64,000 nucleotides of DNA from positions 496,001 through 560,000 of the forward strand of contig NZ_CP058552.1 in NCBI RefSeq assembly GCF_013401555.1. Direction: 5' to 3'. The notes below the pieces were generated by a model. The model was given only the letters and a program-made list of their open reading frames with translations. It did not search any database and had not been told where the DNA came from. The DNA is from Paenibacillus sp. E222. GTDB taxonomy: Bacteria > Bacillota > Bacilli > Paenibacillales > Paenibacillaceae. A program made the position numbers and the translations under genes. Below are positions 1-8,997 of this stretch, piece after piece (within the stretch, counting starts at the first letter, position 1; every line of letters starts with the position of its first letter).

Positions 1-16
1 GGGATTGCTTACTCAT
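1..16 (-). CDS. 5' end of an unidentified gene running off the window
   Basis: Only the first five codons are inside the window: ATG at 16-14 followed by Ser-Lys-Gln-Ser. A GGGAGG ribosome binding site lies about 9 nt upstream. The product cannot be named. The MFS gene upstream on the same strand has its own terminator, so this gene probably has its own promoter in the 17-77 gap, where a TATAAT-like box is visible. Confidence 0.45.
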
Positions 17-77
17 CTTAACTCGCCTCCCATTCCATTATTGTAAATTATAGATAATCCCTTCTAGAAAATAATAA

Positions 78-104
78 CAAAAAAGCAGCTGAGAAACAGC
101 TGCC
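78..104 (-). terminator. Rho-independent terminator of the MFS gene
   Basis: GCAGCTG (85-91) and CAGCTGC (97-103) form a perfect 7-bp stem with a 5-nt loop. On the - strand it is followed by a run of T. It lies about 30 bp beyond the MFS stop codon. Confidence 0.8.
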
Positions 105-134
105 TTAATCCAATGATTATTCTTTTCACTTCGT

Positions 135-1661
135 TTACTGCCCAGAAGCTTGCGCTTGCGGCGGAGCATCTGCATCTTCAGGAACGATTAACCGTTTGCG
201 TAAAGCCAATGTCGTTACCCATGAGATAATAGCAATGACAAACATAATGATGAACAAGGAATGCAGACTTCCTTCCAGCACGTTACGCAGAAGTGCCCAT
301 TTGTCATCCGACAGAGCGGCTTCCGTATGTGGAGCAAGCAGTTGATTCAGGTCCCCATCCGAAATCCCAGCCTCAGCCAGATGCTGCTCGCTCGACAACG
401 TGGATATCCGGTAGTTCAACCATGTGCCGAAGGCTGCTGCACCGATGGTTTGTCCAAGCGTACGCATAAAGGTATGTAACGCCGTGGAAGATCCACGCTC
501 TTTATACCCAACAGACGACTGTGAAATGATCGTGAATATGGTAAAAGCAAATCCGAAGCCGAGTCCGTAAATAAACGTCAATATAAACAGTACGGCTTGA
601 GGCGATGTTCCACCGACCAGGAAAAGTCCTCCCGATCCAATGGCGATCCCGGTTAAGCCAATCACCGCTGTTAAGCGTGATCCAATCTTCATTAACAGAC
701 GGCCGGCAAGTACACTACCGATCAGCCAGCCAACAGACATCGGCGCAAGCAGCAACCCGGATTCAGTCGCATTACCGCCCCGAACCCCCTGCACCCATAG
801 TGGCAAATAACTGGTTAGGCCAATCATCAGGGTACTGGTTAGTAATCCGGCGATATTCGCCACCCGGATGTCCCGAATACGGAATAGATGGAGCGGTACC
901 ATCGGGGCCTGGGCTCTTTTTTCCACCACAAAAAATAAAATCATAAACAAAATAGCGACAATACTCAGTCCCACAATAATAGGAGAACTCCAGGCATAAT
1001 ACTGTCCACCCGCGGACAATACAAAGAGCAATGCTGTAATACCGACGGTAAAGGTCAACGCACCCATATAGTCAATTTTCGCGGTACGCGGAGACATTTC
1101 TTCCTTCAGATAACGAAACACAAACCACATCGCCAGCAGTCCGAACGGCAAATTGAACCCAAAGATCCATTGCCAGCCCAGATTATCTACGAAATAACCG
1201 CCCAGCAGCGGTCCGACTAGAGATGAAATGCCCCACACGGAGCTGATCCAGCCCTGTATTTTGCCCCGTTCTTCAATGCGGTAGATGTCGCCAATAATCG
1301 TAAACGTAACAGGCACAACCGCACCTGCACCAATCCCTTGAATCGCTCGAAAAATAATCAGCTGCTCCATATTCTGCGAAAGGCAGCAAAGAAGCGAACC
1401 CAGTAAGAATAAAGCACATCCAATCAGGAATACTGGCTTTCGTCCGTATATATCACTGATTTTGCCGAAAATCGGCGTGCTCACAGCCATCGTTAACAGA
1501 TAAGCCGTGAAAATCCAGCTCAACAGCTGTACACTTCCCAGCTCACTGACAATGGTTGGCCCTGCCGGACCAATCACTGTACCTTCGATTGCAGATAAAA
1601 AAGTCGCCAGCAGCAATCCCGCCAGGATGAAACTGCGGTTCAAACCTCCTGTTGTATTCAC
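135..1661 (-). CDS. MFS drug efflux transporter, DHA2 (EmrB/QacA) family
   Basis: Predicted 508-residue integral membrane protein with about 14 hydrophobic segments, the size and topology of the DHA2 drug:H+ antiporters. The N-terminus has the usual first helix with AIEGTVIGPAGPTIVSEL, followed by the loop 2-3 motif GKISDIYGRKPVF (MFS motif A) and a motif C-like RAIQGIGAGAVVPV stretch. The start is a GTG with AAGGG about 5 nt upstream; a TTG six codons in sits too close to the next purine-rich stretch. Its likely role is proton-driven export of amphipathic drugs, but the substrate cannot be read from sequence. No regulator is adjacent; the gene is monocistronic between its terminator and the GNAT gene. 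Confidence 0.88.
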   Translation of the reverse strand: MNTTGGLNRSFILAGLLLATFLSAIEGTVIGPAGPTIVSELGSVQLLSWIFTAYLLTMAVSTPIFGKISDIYGRKPVFLIGCALFLLGSLLCCLSQNMEQLIIFRAIQGIGAGAVVPVTFTIIGDIYRIEERGKIQGWISSVWGISSLVGPLLGGYFVDNLGWQWIFGFNLPFGLLAMWFVFRYLKEEMSPRTAKIDYMGALTFTVGITALLFVLSAGGQYYAWSSPIIVGLSIVAILFMILFFVVEKRAQAPMVPLHLFRIRDIRVANIAGLLTSTLMIGLTSYLPLWVQGVRGGNATESGLLLAPMSVGWLIGSVLAGRLLMKIGSRLTAVIGLTGIAIGSGGLFLVGGTSPQAVLFILTFIYGLGFGFAFTIFTIISQSSVGYKERGSSTALHTFMRTLGQTIGAAAFGTWLNYRISTLSSEQHLAEAGISDGDLNQLLAPHTEAALSDDKWALLRNVLEGSLHSLFIIMFVIAIISWVTTLALRKRLIVPEDADAPPQAQASGQ

Positions 1662-1847
1662 ACAAACCCTTCTCTCTTCAATTCTCTATATAATTGGAAC
1701 ATTGATTTACACAGCCCACTACGAACCAGAACAACCTTTTGATCGCTGTTATCCCCAGATTTTTTTCATCCCCTTCAAAGGGGAAATCCGGTGATAAATG
1801 CGAACGCTACGCTTCTCCAGCTTTGTTCTGCCCCTTCGTTGCTTTCT

Positions 1848-2420
1848 TTATTTATCTCTCTTACGCAAAAACTCATCATACAACAGGGAGTACATCACCA
1901 TATCCTTATACCCGGTAGACGTGTGCTGCACCTGACGCAGCAGGCCTTCCCGCGTGAAGCCTCGGTTCGTCAGAAACTCTCCCGAAGCCAGATTGCGCGG
2001 ATCAACCAGCGCTTCAATCCGATTGAGACCCATCGTCTCATACCCAAATGGTAACATGACCGAAAATGCTTCCGTCATATAACCGTGACGCCAGTAGTCG
2101 CGCCCCAGTTCATAACCGATCTCCCCACGGAATGCACCTTCAAGTTGCCAAGTGTTATATCCGCAGCTTCCGATGAGTCGGCCCGTTTCCTTGAGTTCAA
2201 TGCCCCAGCGAATCGCCTCCTCTTCTCCTGCCATATGGTTCAGCAGCCCGATCATATCCGCAGCCTCACTTGTCCCGATCATGGGCGCCAAATTCATATA
2301 ACGGGTCACTTCCCGGTCAGACCAGCAAGCAAACATCTGGGCCGCATCCCGGCGGCGCATTTTACGCAAACGCAGCCGCCCTGTCTCTAGTTCGGGAATT
2401 CTCCCTTTGCATTTATACAT
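1848..2420 (-). CDS. GNAT family N-acetyltransferase, RimJ/RimL type
   Basis: 190 residues. The N-terminal LETGRLRLRKMRRRDAAQMF pattern and the central YELGRDYWRHGYMTEA block are typical of the RimJ/RimL (Acetyltransf_3) branch; the latter forms the acetyl-CoA pyrophosphate loop. The following NRIEALVDPRNLASG segment is also family-typical, where NxxS/E contacts CoA. Members acetylate the alpha-amino group of ribosomal proteins or small-molecule amines; the acceptor here is unknown. The ATG is preceded by GGAG at 9 nt spacing. The gene stands alone. Confidence 0.85.
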   Translation of the reverse strand: MYKCKGRIPELETGRLRLRKMRRRDAAQMFACWSDREVTRYMNLAPMIGTSEAADMIGLLNHMAGEEEAIRWGIELKETGRLIGSCGYNTWQLEGAFRGEIGYELGRDYWRHGYMTEAFSVMLPFGYETMGLNRIEALVDPRNLASGEFLTNRGFTREGLLRQVQHTSTGYKDMVMYSLLYDEFLRKRDK

Positions 2421-2617
2421 GAAAAGACACTCCGATCCGATCTATCCCACAGACCTCATATTCAATAGCCATCTAACCATAACCTGCACCGAATGGCAAC
2501 TGTTCAATCATCATGATCACGTCAAAAAACCGGGCCACTTCCCCTCCCGGTCTTGTTGTACGTATGGACAGCTCAAGTTTACATCCTAATTTCGGCACAC
2601 TTTATCCGAATTTAGGT

Positions 2618-2914
2618 TCAGGCTGTAGACGTCTTCTTGTCCGACGCCAGCAACTCTTCACTAACCCGGCCGAACACGGCTATGATTTCCTTAAACTCCT
2701 CAATGCCTGTCCCGGTAAGGCTCCATTGATCTCCATGGGCGGTCAGGAAGTTCTCCTGTGTCAGATGCTCAAGCTCCTGCTTGATCTCCCGTTCTCCAAC
2801 GCGATACCCCCGTTCTTCCAATAGAGGCAATGCGTCGCTAACGGTTAAATCCTGATTTTGGGCCAAATATAGAAGATGAATTCGTACAAAAAGATTCTGT
2901 ACCTCTGCATGCAT
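2618..2914 (-). CDS. Small conserved hypothetical protein, winged-helix-like
   Basis: 98 residues, ATG preceded by GGAAGGAG at 8 nt. The sequence is helical at first (MHAEVQNLFVRIHLLYLAQN), followed by LTVSDALPLLEERGYRVGEREIKQELEHL, which looks like a helix-turn-helix with a recognition helix, then a short beta segment (ahGDQWSLTGTG). This arrangement resembles PadR-like or DNA-binding winged helices, but no family signature is clear. There is no membrane segment or signal peptide. Function is not known; it is likely soluble. Confidence 0.65.
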   Translation of the reverse strand: MHAEVQNLFVRIHLLYLAQNQDLTVSDALPLLEERGYRVGEREIKQELEHLTQENFLTAHGDQWSLTGTGIEEFKEIIAVFGRVSEELLASDKKTSTA

Positions 2915-3100
2915 AAGCCAAGCTCCTTCCCGGGTTGTAGCCCGCCGTGGTTGCTAAGTATTTACCCCACCCAGGAAGATGAGAAACAGGAGGAAATTTC
3001 ATAATTGACCTGCCCTTTCCGAAATCCTCCGCTTGACTAACCGCAGGCTCTGCACTATCTTGAAAATAAGTACCATTTTTGCTCGGGAGGGTGATTCATC

Positions 3101-3589
3101 ATGTTTCAAGCTGTTTCTTATGAAGGAACACGAAGCGAGCAGCAAACCGCCGTCCTGGGACAGTTAAGTGCTCTGATCCGCGATGAACCTAGCGCTATTG
3201 CCAATCTGGCAAACGCTGCGGCGTTGCTCAATGTATTTATGACCGACACCAATTGGGTCGGATTCTATCTGTATGATGGAAAAGAACTTGTACTCGGTCC
3301 ATTCCAGGGACTGCCTGCCTGCATCCGTATTCAACTTGGGCGCGGTGTATGCGGCACTTCTGCTGCGGAGCGACGTACGATGGTCGTTGAAGATGTTCAT
3401 GCCTTTCCAGGCCATATCGCCTGTGATGCCGCATCGAACAGTGAAATCGTTGTACCCATTATCAAAAACGGCGAATTGTACGGGGTGCTCGACATCGACA
3501 GCCCGCTCAAAAACCGTTTTGACGACGAAGACCGCATCTTTCTGGAAAAGGCGGTAAGCCTGATCACAGAGCAGTTGGAATTATCCTAA
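3101..3589 (+). CDS. GAF-domain free methionine-(R)-sulfoxide reductase (fRMsr)
   Basis: 162 residues forming a single GAF domain, full length for the family (E. coli MsrC, B. subtilis YtsP). The protein reduces free methionine-R-sulfoxide with thioredoxin as donor. The catalytic cysteine pattern is visible: a Cys in LPACIRIQLGRGVCGTS (two Cys) and a third in FPGHIACDAASNSEIVVPI, matching the three-cysteine site of fRMsr; the DIDSPLKNRFD and NWVGFYL blocks are also family-typical. GGGAGGG lies 11 nt before the ATG. It is divergent from the small gene upstream and ends at a bidirectional terminator. Confidence 0.9.
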   Translation: MFQAVSYEGTRSEQQTAVLGQLSALIRDEPSAIANLANAAALLNVFMTDTNWVGFYLYDGKELVLGPFQGLPACIRIQLGRGVCGTSAAERRTMVVEDVHAFPGHIACDAASNSEIVVPIIKNGELYGVLDIDSPLKNRFDDEDRIFLEKAVSLITEQLELS

Positions 3590-3647
3590 CTGCCTGAAAT
3601 AAGGTCTTAAGCCGATGCAGAGTTCATCGGTCATACGATGATATGCA

Positions 3648-3700
3648 ATAACAAAGAGCGCACTCTCCTAGAGGATCTGCGCTCTTTGTTATGATTATTT
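3648..3700. terminator. Bidirectional terminator between fRMsr and merR genes
   Basis: A perfect 15-bp stem (3648-3662 with 3678-3692, arms ending in AAAGAGCGCA / TGCGCTCTTT) is followed by T-rich sequence on the + strand. It sits between convergent genes and can serve both. Confidence 0.75.
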
Positions 3701-3743
3701 TTCTTCACACCCATGTTCTGCTCGCCCAAGATACTTTATGCAG

Positions 3744-4559
3744 CTAGGATAAATCCTGTTCCGCCTTAATCATCATCCCGTCTCGCAAAAACTCGGCCAG
3801 CTTGGGGTGGTAGCCATCATACATCTGACGAAAATTTTTGTGCTCGACGTACAGATTGGCCAAATCCCGGTAAATCTCTGCTGTTGGGGTGTAATAATCC
3901 TTGATCCAATCGAGATGTCTGCCAATAATCTGCTGTACTTCCGGGCTGCCGGGTTCTAACCCTTCTTCAATAGCGTCCTGCAAGTCCAAGTGAATTCGAT
4001 CAATCTTCGCCTGTGAATCGAGAAAATCTTCCTTCGTCTTCATCTCCTGACCATCAGGCATTTTGGACTGCTCCGGTGAATTGGCGTTGTAGTTCTGACT
4101 GTTCTCTGTATGCATCCGTTCAGAATAGTCATTCTTTGGCGCTCGGTCAGAGATCGGTTCATTCAGAAGCTGGTGACGCCCCTTCCTTGAAAACCCGGCG
4201 TACAGTTCGTACTCATCCATTTCCTGCTCTCCACGTAAGTAAGAGATGGTTTTGTCCAGTGTCTGAATCATTCCGTGGAGATGAAGTGCCTTCTCCAGCA
4301 TCTCGATCCGATGCTGCTGCATAATACGGATCATGTCCCGGGGAGTATCCCTGAGCATGGGGCCAATCTCTTCCTCCTCCATGCCTACTTCTTTACAGAA
4401 CAGAATCTGCTGTAGTCTCAGCAGCTCCGGCTTCTCATAGTAGATATCCTCATCTTGACCCACGAAGGCTGGATTCAGCAGACCTTTCTCTGCATACTGT
4501 CCCAATTCACTCAGACTTACACCGGACATCCCGGATACATCAACCATGGAATATGCCAT
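3744..4559 (-). CDS. MerR family transcriptional regulator with TipAS-like C-terminal domain
   Basis: 271 residues from the ATG at 4559, chosen because AGGAGG lies 9 nt upstream; an upstream in-frame ATG would add 17 residues without a site. The N-terminus (MVDVSGMSGVSLSELGQYAEKGLLNP) is a MerR helix-turn-helix with a diverged sequence, followed by a dimerisation coiled coil (EMLEKALHLHGMIQTLDKTI). The C-terminal 90 residues (IHLDLQDAIEEGLEPGSPEVQQII ... DYYTPTAEIYRDLANLYV) match the TipAS drug-recognition domain family. Such regulators bind thiopeptides or other hydrophobic ligands and activate efflux genes. No obvious target is adjacent. Confidence 0.8.
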   Translation of the reverse strand: MAYSMVDVSGMSGVSLSELGQYAEKGLLNPAFVGQDEDIYYEKPELLRLQQILFCKEVGMEEEEIGPMLRDTPRDMIRIMQQHRIEMLEKALHLHGMIQTLDKTISYLRGEQEMDEYELYAGFSRKGRHQLLNEPISDRAPKNDYSERMHTENSQNYNANSPEQSKMPDGQEMKTKEDFLDSQAKIDRIHLDLQDAIEEGLEPGSPEVQQIIGRHLDWIKDYYTPTAEIYRDLANLYVEHKNFRQMYDGYHPKLAEFLRDGMMIKAEQDLS

Positions 4560-4835
4560 TGGAATACACCTCCTGTCTGGCCTGTAACTCCAAGGTTCAG
4601 GCTTGTTCATACTGCATTTTATTTAAATTTAAGTGAGATATTATAAGACTTCCATCAATTCTGTACCCCAGTAATCCGTTCATTCTCTGGATGGATACAC
4701 AACGCTTCGGTGATATGAACGGCATGTCATTGGTAGATTTGCGGTATGATAAGTATTTATACCCTTCTCATCAGATGTGAACCCGGGGTTAATAAAGAAA
4801 GGCTATGTATTTTTTTACGGTATGGGCTGAACGCA

Positions 4836-4876
4836 GAAAAAGAAAAAATCCTGTACCCGCTAACTTGGGCACAGGA
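4836..4876 (-). terminator. Terminator of the aldehyde dehydrogenase transcript
   Basis: CCTGT-A-CCC and GGG-C-ACAGG (4850-4876) form a stem followed on the - strand by TTTTTTCTTTTT. It lies 50 bp past the aldehyde dehydrogenase stop codon. Confidence 0.75.
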
Positions 4877-4925
4877 TCACCAGTTTCTATTTTATCTCGA
4901 ATATCCATCGTCTCACGGTTGGATC

Positions 4926-6350
4926 TTAATTCTTGTTAAACATGACAAACTTCAATTCGGTCATTTCCTCTACGGCATATTTAACACCTTCACGTCCCAT
5001 CCCGCTCTGCTTCACACCGCCATAAGGCATATGATCCACACGGAAAGTGGGAATATCGTTAATCATCACGCCGCCAGCTTCGATGTGGTCCGCTGCATGC
5101 AATGCAGTATGAATATCATTGGTAAACACACCTGCCTGAAGCCCGTAGATGGAATCATTCACATGCTCAATGCCTTCTTCAACCGAATCCACCGAATTAA
5201 TGACAACGATCGGGGCAAAGACCTCCTGACAAGACACCTTGGCATCTCGCGGAACGTTAATCAGTACGGTTGGACGCAATACGCCTCCCTCGGCTTCGCC
5301 ACCTGTCGCCACCTCAGCGCCTGCCTGCTTCGCTTCATCGATCCAATCCAGCGTACGCTGTACATCTTTGGATGTGATGAGCGCAGAGACAACGGTATCC
5401 GGATTCAACGGGTCTCCAACTACGACTTTTTGGGCTGCTTCTGCAAAACGACGAATGAACTCATCCGCAATCGCGCTATGCACATAGATTCGCTGCAGTG
5501 AAATACATACCTGACCTTGGTAAGTAAAAGCCCCGGTCACACATCTCGGTACCACCTTATCCAAATTGGCATCCGCATCTATAATGACGGCTGCATTGGA
5601 CCCCAGCTCCAATGTTACGCGTTTCAGTCCGGCTTTGCTGCGAATGCTGGTACCTACAGCAGGGCTGCCTGTAAACGTAATATGGGCCACGTCAGTATGC
5701 TCTACAAGTACATCACCGATCGTTTTGCCGTCACCGCTCACCACATTCAATGCGCCATCCGGTAATCCCGCTTCCTGAAGCAAATTGGCAATATAATACG
5801 AAGACAACGGTGTCTGCTCCGCAGGTTTCAACACAATCGTATTGCCTGCTGCCAGCGCTGGTCCTACTTTGTGGGCCACCAGGTTCATCGGAAAATTAAA
5901 CGGCGTAATGGCTCCAATAACGCCCAAAGGCTGCCGCATCGTGTATCCTATGCGTCCTTCTCCGCCTTTGGCTGCATCCATAGGAACCGTCTCTCCGGTG
6001 AGCCGCTTGGCTTCTTCTGCGGCGAAACGATACGTTTCCACCGTACGATCAACCTCGGCCAGTGCCGCAGTAATCGGCTTCGCTGCCTCCAGCGCAATGA
6101 TTCGTGCTGCTTCTTCCTTCCGCTCTTCCAGCAGGGCGGACAGCTTGTAAAGGATGTCTGCACGCTGATGGGCAGGCATTCTGCGCATCTCTTTGCCCGC
6201 CTGAACTGCGGCGGCAATCGCTGCTTCGACTTCCTCCGCTGACGCAGAAGATACTTCTGCCAATGTTTCTTTCGAGTACGGTGCCTGAAGTGCTATATAG
6301 TCTACTGATTCGGTGGGCTTGCCCCCGATGAACAGATGTTGTTTTTTCAT
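4926..6350 (-). CDS. NAD(P)-dependent aldehyde dehydrogenase family protein
   Basis: 474 residues from the ATG at 6350, which has GGAGG 8 nt upstream. The Rossmann-type cofactor-binding region (PLGVIGAITPFNFPMNL, then VLKPAEQTPLSS) precedes the general base region ITFTGSPAVGTSIRS / VTLELGSNAAVII and the catalytic cysteine in YQGQVCISLQRIYVH. The EVFAPIVVI and GGVKQSGMGREG C-terminal motifs are intact. The LELGSN variant and overall form resemble lactaldehyde or semialdehyde dehydrogenases more than betaine aldehyde dehydrogenases; substrate is not assigned. It lies last in a possible MFS-UspA-ALDH transcript, about 90 nt after the stress protein gene. Confidence 0.88.
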   Translation of the reverse strand: MKKQHLFIGGKPTESVDYIALQAPYSKETLAEVSSASAEEVEAAIAAAVQAGKEMRRMPAHQRADILYKLSALLEERKEEAARIIALEAAKPITAALAEVDRTVETYRFAAEEAKRLTGETVPMDAAKGGEGRIGYTMRQPLGVIGAITPFNFPMNLVAHKVGPALAAGNTIVLKPAEQTPLSSYYIANLLQEAGLPDGALNVVSGDGKTIGDVLVEHTDVAHITFTGSPAVGTSIRSKAGLKRVTLELGSNAAVIIDADANLDKVVPRCVTGAFTYQGQVCISLQRIYVHSAIADEFIRRFAEAAQKVVVGDPLNPDTVVSALITSKDVQRTLDWIDEAKQAGAEVATGGEAEGGVLRPTVLINVPRDAKVSCQEVFAPIVVINSVDSVEEGIEHVNDSIYGLQAGVFTNDIHTALHAADHIEAGGVMINDIPTFRVDHMPYGGVKQSGMGREGVKYAVEEMTELKFVMFNKN

Positions 6351-6440
6351 GGTTGTATCCTCCATTCATGTTTAACGCAGCGTTATCCCATACCTATTTA
6401 TACACCACTTTAGCATCATCAACACAAGAAAGTCATACCT

Positions 6441-6863
6441 CTATTTGACAGTCATCACCGGACATCCTGCATGTTTCAAGACGCCGTGGCTGACACTTCC
6501 CACCACGATTTCAGCGAGCATGCTTTTCCCGGCCGTCCCCATTACAATGAGATCACAGTCTCTATCCTTGGCTACACGGCAGATCTCATTCACGGGATCA
6601 CCAGCAATCAGCAACGTTTCATAATGAACAGAACGAGCAGCTAACAATTCATTAACAGGTTGTATAATATGCTGCCCTTCTTCAGCGATCCGCGCTTCCA
6701 GATCCACACCCAGTGCGGGCTCATTCAGCGAGATCGAAGGATTAACATGTACGATGATCAAGGAAGCCGGTTGTTTCAAACTTTCTGCCAGATCAACAGC
6801 TTGCTCCAAAGCCTTGTGTGCATGATCCGACCCATCGACAGCAACCAATATTCGTTTCAGCAT
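6441..6863 (-). CDS. Universal stress protein, UspA family
   Basis: 140 residues, single Usp domain. The start at 6863 is set by AGGAGG 8 nt upstream; the longer in-frame reading adds 27 implausible residues. The first strand KRILVAVDGSDHAHKAL and the C-terminal GTAGKSMLAEIVVGSVSHGV segment carry the ATP-binding G-2x-G-9x-G(S) motif, so it probably belongs to the nucleotide-binding subclass. It is a cytosolic protein with a general stress role. It lies only 19 nt after the MFS gene and is likely co-transcribed with it. Confidence 0.9.
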   Translation of the reverse strand: MLKRILVAVDGSDHAHKALEQAVDLAESLKQPASLIIVHVNPSISLNEPALGVDLEARIAEEGQHIIQPVNELLAARSVHYETLLIAGDPVNEICRVAKDRDCDLIVMGTAGKSMLAEIVVGSVSHGVLKHAGCPVMTVK

Positions 6864-6882
6864 TTTCCATTCCTCCTGTTCA

Positions 6883-8103
6883 TTAATGATGCGTGATGGC
6901 AGCATCGATATCACGCAGATGTCTGCGGCGTACCAGAAGCACAACGACCCCGATCAGAACCATCAATGCGCCAAAATAAAACGGTGTCTCCGGCAGGAAC
7001 CACTCGGACAATTTACCAGCAAGCCAAGGTGCCAGCGCACCTCCAAGGAACCGAACAAAGCTGTATGCAGCCGATGCCACAGAACGTTCCACAGGTGCAG
7101 CTTCCATAACTGCTGTTGTAATTAATGTGTTGTTAATCCCGAGGAAAATCCCGGCAACGATAACAGCCACAATAACCGTTGTGGATGATCCCATCACCGT
7201 ACCCACCGCCATCACCAGCAAATCAATGGCGAACAGGGTCAGCATAACGCTCATGGAAGGAACCGATCCGAATCGACGTTGCAGCCTTGGTGCGACAAAG
7301 ACAGACGTGATCGCCAGCATCAAACCCCAACCGAAGAATACATAACCGAGTCCGTGCTCATCCAGATTCATGACATAAGGTGAATAAGCCATTAAGGTAA
7401 AGAAACCAAAGTTATACAGAAAGGCCGTAATCGCCAATGTTTTCAGTGAAGGATAACCCAGAGCCTTGAACGGATCGGACAAGGAACTGCGCGTTTTCGG
7501 TTTGGCCATCTTAGGCAGCATAAACGTAATACTGATAAAAGCAATCGCCATCAGAACAGCTACACCATAGAACGGGCCGCGCCATGAGATGGAACCCAGT
7601 TCACCACCGAGCAATGGACCAACGGCAATCCCCAGACCAAGCGCTGCTTCGTATAAAATAATCGCTTTGGCTGTCCCCGAAGTGGACAGTCCTACAATAG
7701 CGGATAATGCAGTTGCGATGAACAGCGCATTCCCTAGTCCCCAACCACCACGGTATCCGACGAGCGCACCTACAGTGTCAGAGGTCCCGCCGAGGAAAGA
7801 GAAAACAATGATCAGCAGAATCCCGCTGAGCAGTGTCCACTTCACTCCAATCCGGCTGGATACAACACCTGTAATCAGCATGGCTACCCCCGTAACTGCG
7901 TTATAACTTGTAAACAATAAAGATACCTGGCTTTTGGAAGCATGCAGCTGATCTGCAATCGCAGGCAAAATCGGGTCGACCAATCCTAATCCCATAAAGG
8001 AGATGATACAGGCGAAGGCCACTGCCCATACCGCTCTGGGCTGGGATAACAGTCCTCCACGAGATGACGTCAATTCGTCAGGTAGTGAGGGTTCTCTTTT
8101 CAT
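6883..8103 (-). CDS. MFS transporter, DHA1 (12-TM) drug efflux family
   Basis: 406 residues from the ATG at 8103 (AGGAGG with 7 nt spacing). Twelve hydrophobic segments; the first begins FMGLGLVDPILPAIADQL, and the loop 2-3 motif (SSRIGVKWTLLSGILL) and motif C (EAALGLGIAVGPLLGGELG) are visible, all typical of the DHA1/Bmr-TetA group. Likely a proton-coupled exporter of small molecules. The MerR regulator immediately upstream on the same strand is a candidate controller, and the 260-bp gap holds an elaborate nested inverted repeat. Confidence 0.86.
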   Translation of the reverse strand: MKREPSLPDELTSSRGGLLSQPRAVWAVAFACIISFMGLGLVDPILPAIADQLHASKSQVSLLFTSYNAVTGVAMLITGVVSSRIGVKWTLLSGILLIIVFSFLGGTSDTVGALVGYRGGWGLGNALFIATALSAIVGLSTSGTAKAIILYEAALGLGIAVGPLLGGELGSISWRGPFYGVAVLMAIAFISITFMLPKMAKPKTRSSLSDPFKALGYPSLKTLAITAFLYNFGFFTLMAYSPYVMNLDEHGLGYVFFGWGLMLAITSVFVAPRLQRRFGSVPSMSVMLTLFAIDLLVMAVGTVMGSSTTVIVAVIVAGIFLGINNTLITTAVMEAAPVERSVASAAYSFVRFLGGALAPWLAGKLSEWFLPETPFYFGALMVLIGVVVLLVRRRHLRDIDAAITHH

Positions 8104-8247
8104 ACGTAATTCCTCCTGATTCATGATTTATGTTGTGAAGTAATTGTGAAAAACAATGAAATTATCATTTTTATTTTCAGAAATATAGGTAAGAAAACGG
8201 CACAAATGACACCGGATCTCCCGGTGCTTATCGTGGAATACTAATTT

Positions 8248-8361
8248 AGCATTTTGCATAATTCGATGCATTCGCTTCGGGTACATGATATAGACGAATA
8301 AAAGCATTTCGATCTATATCATGCTGATTGGAACACGCTCTTTGGATTTATGCAAAATGCT
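8248..8361. repeat. Nested inverted repeat between merR and MFS genes
   Basis: Outer perfect 14-bp arms AGCATTTTGCATAA (8248-8261) and its complement (8348-8361) enclose an inner hairpin with 11-bp arms CATGATATAGA (8284-8294) / TCTATATCATG (8313-8323), extended by CGAA/TTCG with one bulged base. There is no T run, so it is not a simple terminator. It could be a cruciform regulatory site, an RNA leader, or a small MITE-like element. Confidence 0.7.
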
Positions 8362-8364
8362 CAT

Positions 8365-8805
8365 TTATGTGTCGTTCTCATGCCCTTCTAATCGTCGAAT
8401 GCCGTTCTGAACCCGTTCACGTAATTCCTCAAGTTCCTCCTGAACGGCGTGAATGCTCTGAAGTTTCTGCTCGATCAATTGCAGCTGGTCATCCAACGTC
8501 GTTTCCATCTTGGTGAGCTTCTCGATCCGTTCCCTCACTTCAGTGGTCTGCTGGTAGTCAAAACGCTGTTCGTTCAGCGCATCCGCCGTTGCCACATAGG
8601 TATGCAGCTCCTGAAGCGAGAAACCAAGAACTTCCTTCGCCCGAACCACCTTTTTGAGATAATCGATATCTTCCCGAGTGTATAATCGTGTGCCACCGTC
8701 CGTCCGCTGAGGTGAAGGCATAACACCGATCTCTTCGTAATACCGAATGGTACGTTTGGTCAAACCACATTCCTTGGCTACGTCATCGATTTTATATAAA
8801 CTCAT
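8365..8805 (-). CDS. MerR family transcriptional regulator
   Basis: 146 residues from the ATG at 8805, with GAGGTG 6 nt upstream (a GTG three codons earlier overlaps that site). The N-terminal YKIDDVAKECGLTKRTIRYY is a textbook MerR helix-turn-helix followed by the wing (GGTRLYTREDIDYLKKVV). The C-terminal half is a long coiled coil (MET...QLIEQKLQSIHAVQEELEELRERV) with no cysteine or drug-binding domain, so the effector is unknown. It is transcribed in the same direction as the downstream DHA1 pump, which it probably controls. Its own promoter carries a palindrome suggesting autoregulation. Confidence 0.85.
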   Translation of the reverse strand: MSLYKIDDVAKECGLTKRTIRYYEEIGVMPSPQRTDGGTRLYTREDIDYLKKVVRAKEVLGFSLQELHTYVATADALNEQRFDYQQTTEVRERIEKLTKMETTLDDQLQLIEQKLQSIHAVQEELEELRERVQNGIRRLEGHENDT

Positions 8806-8837
8806 TTCCTTCACCTCACTTTCATATGTCTATAATG

Positions 8838-8877
8838 TTATGTACATAATTATATATATTATTAACGTTAACGTCAA
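8838..8877 (-). promoter_or_regulatory. Promoter of the merR gene with overlapping palindromic operator
   Basis: On the - strand, TTGACG (8877-8872), a 17-nt spacer and TATAAT (8854-8849) give a near-consensus sigma-A promoter about 44 nt before the start codon. The spacer holds repeated AACGTT blocks. A perfect 12-bp palindrome, TTATGTACATAA (8838-8849), touches the -10 box and is a good operator candidate. Confidence 0.7.
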
Positions 8878-8997
8878 CGTCAGATTTTGGACTTGAATAT
8901 GTAGTATGGCTCAAACAAGAATAAATTATTGCAGTTTTAATTTTCACAACACGTTGTTAAAAGCAGATCTCTGTTATCCTTCGCCTCTATAAGATGC

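Noticed and set aside
4746..5501. 251-residue open frame on the + strand
   Set aside because: Opposite the aldehyde dehydrogenase gene and its terminator; no domain or ribosome site.
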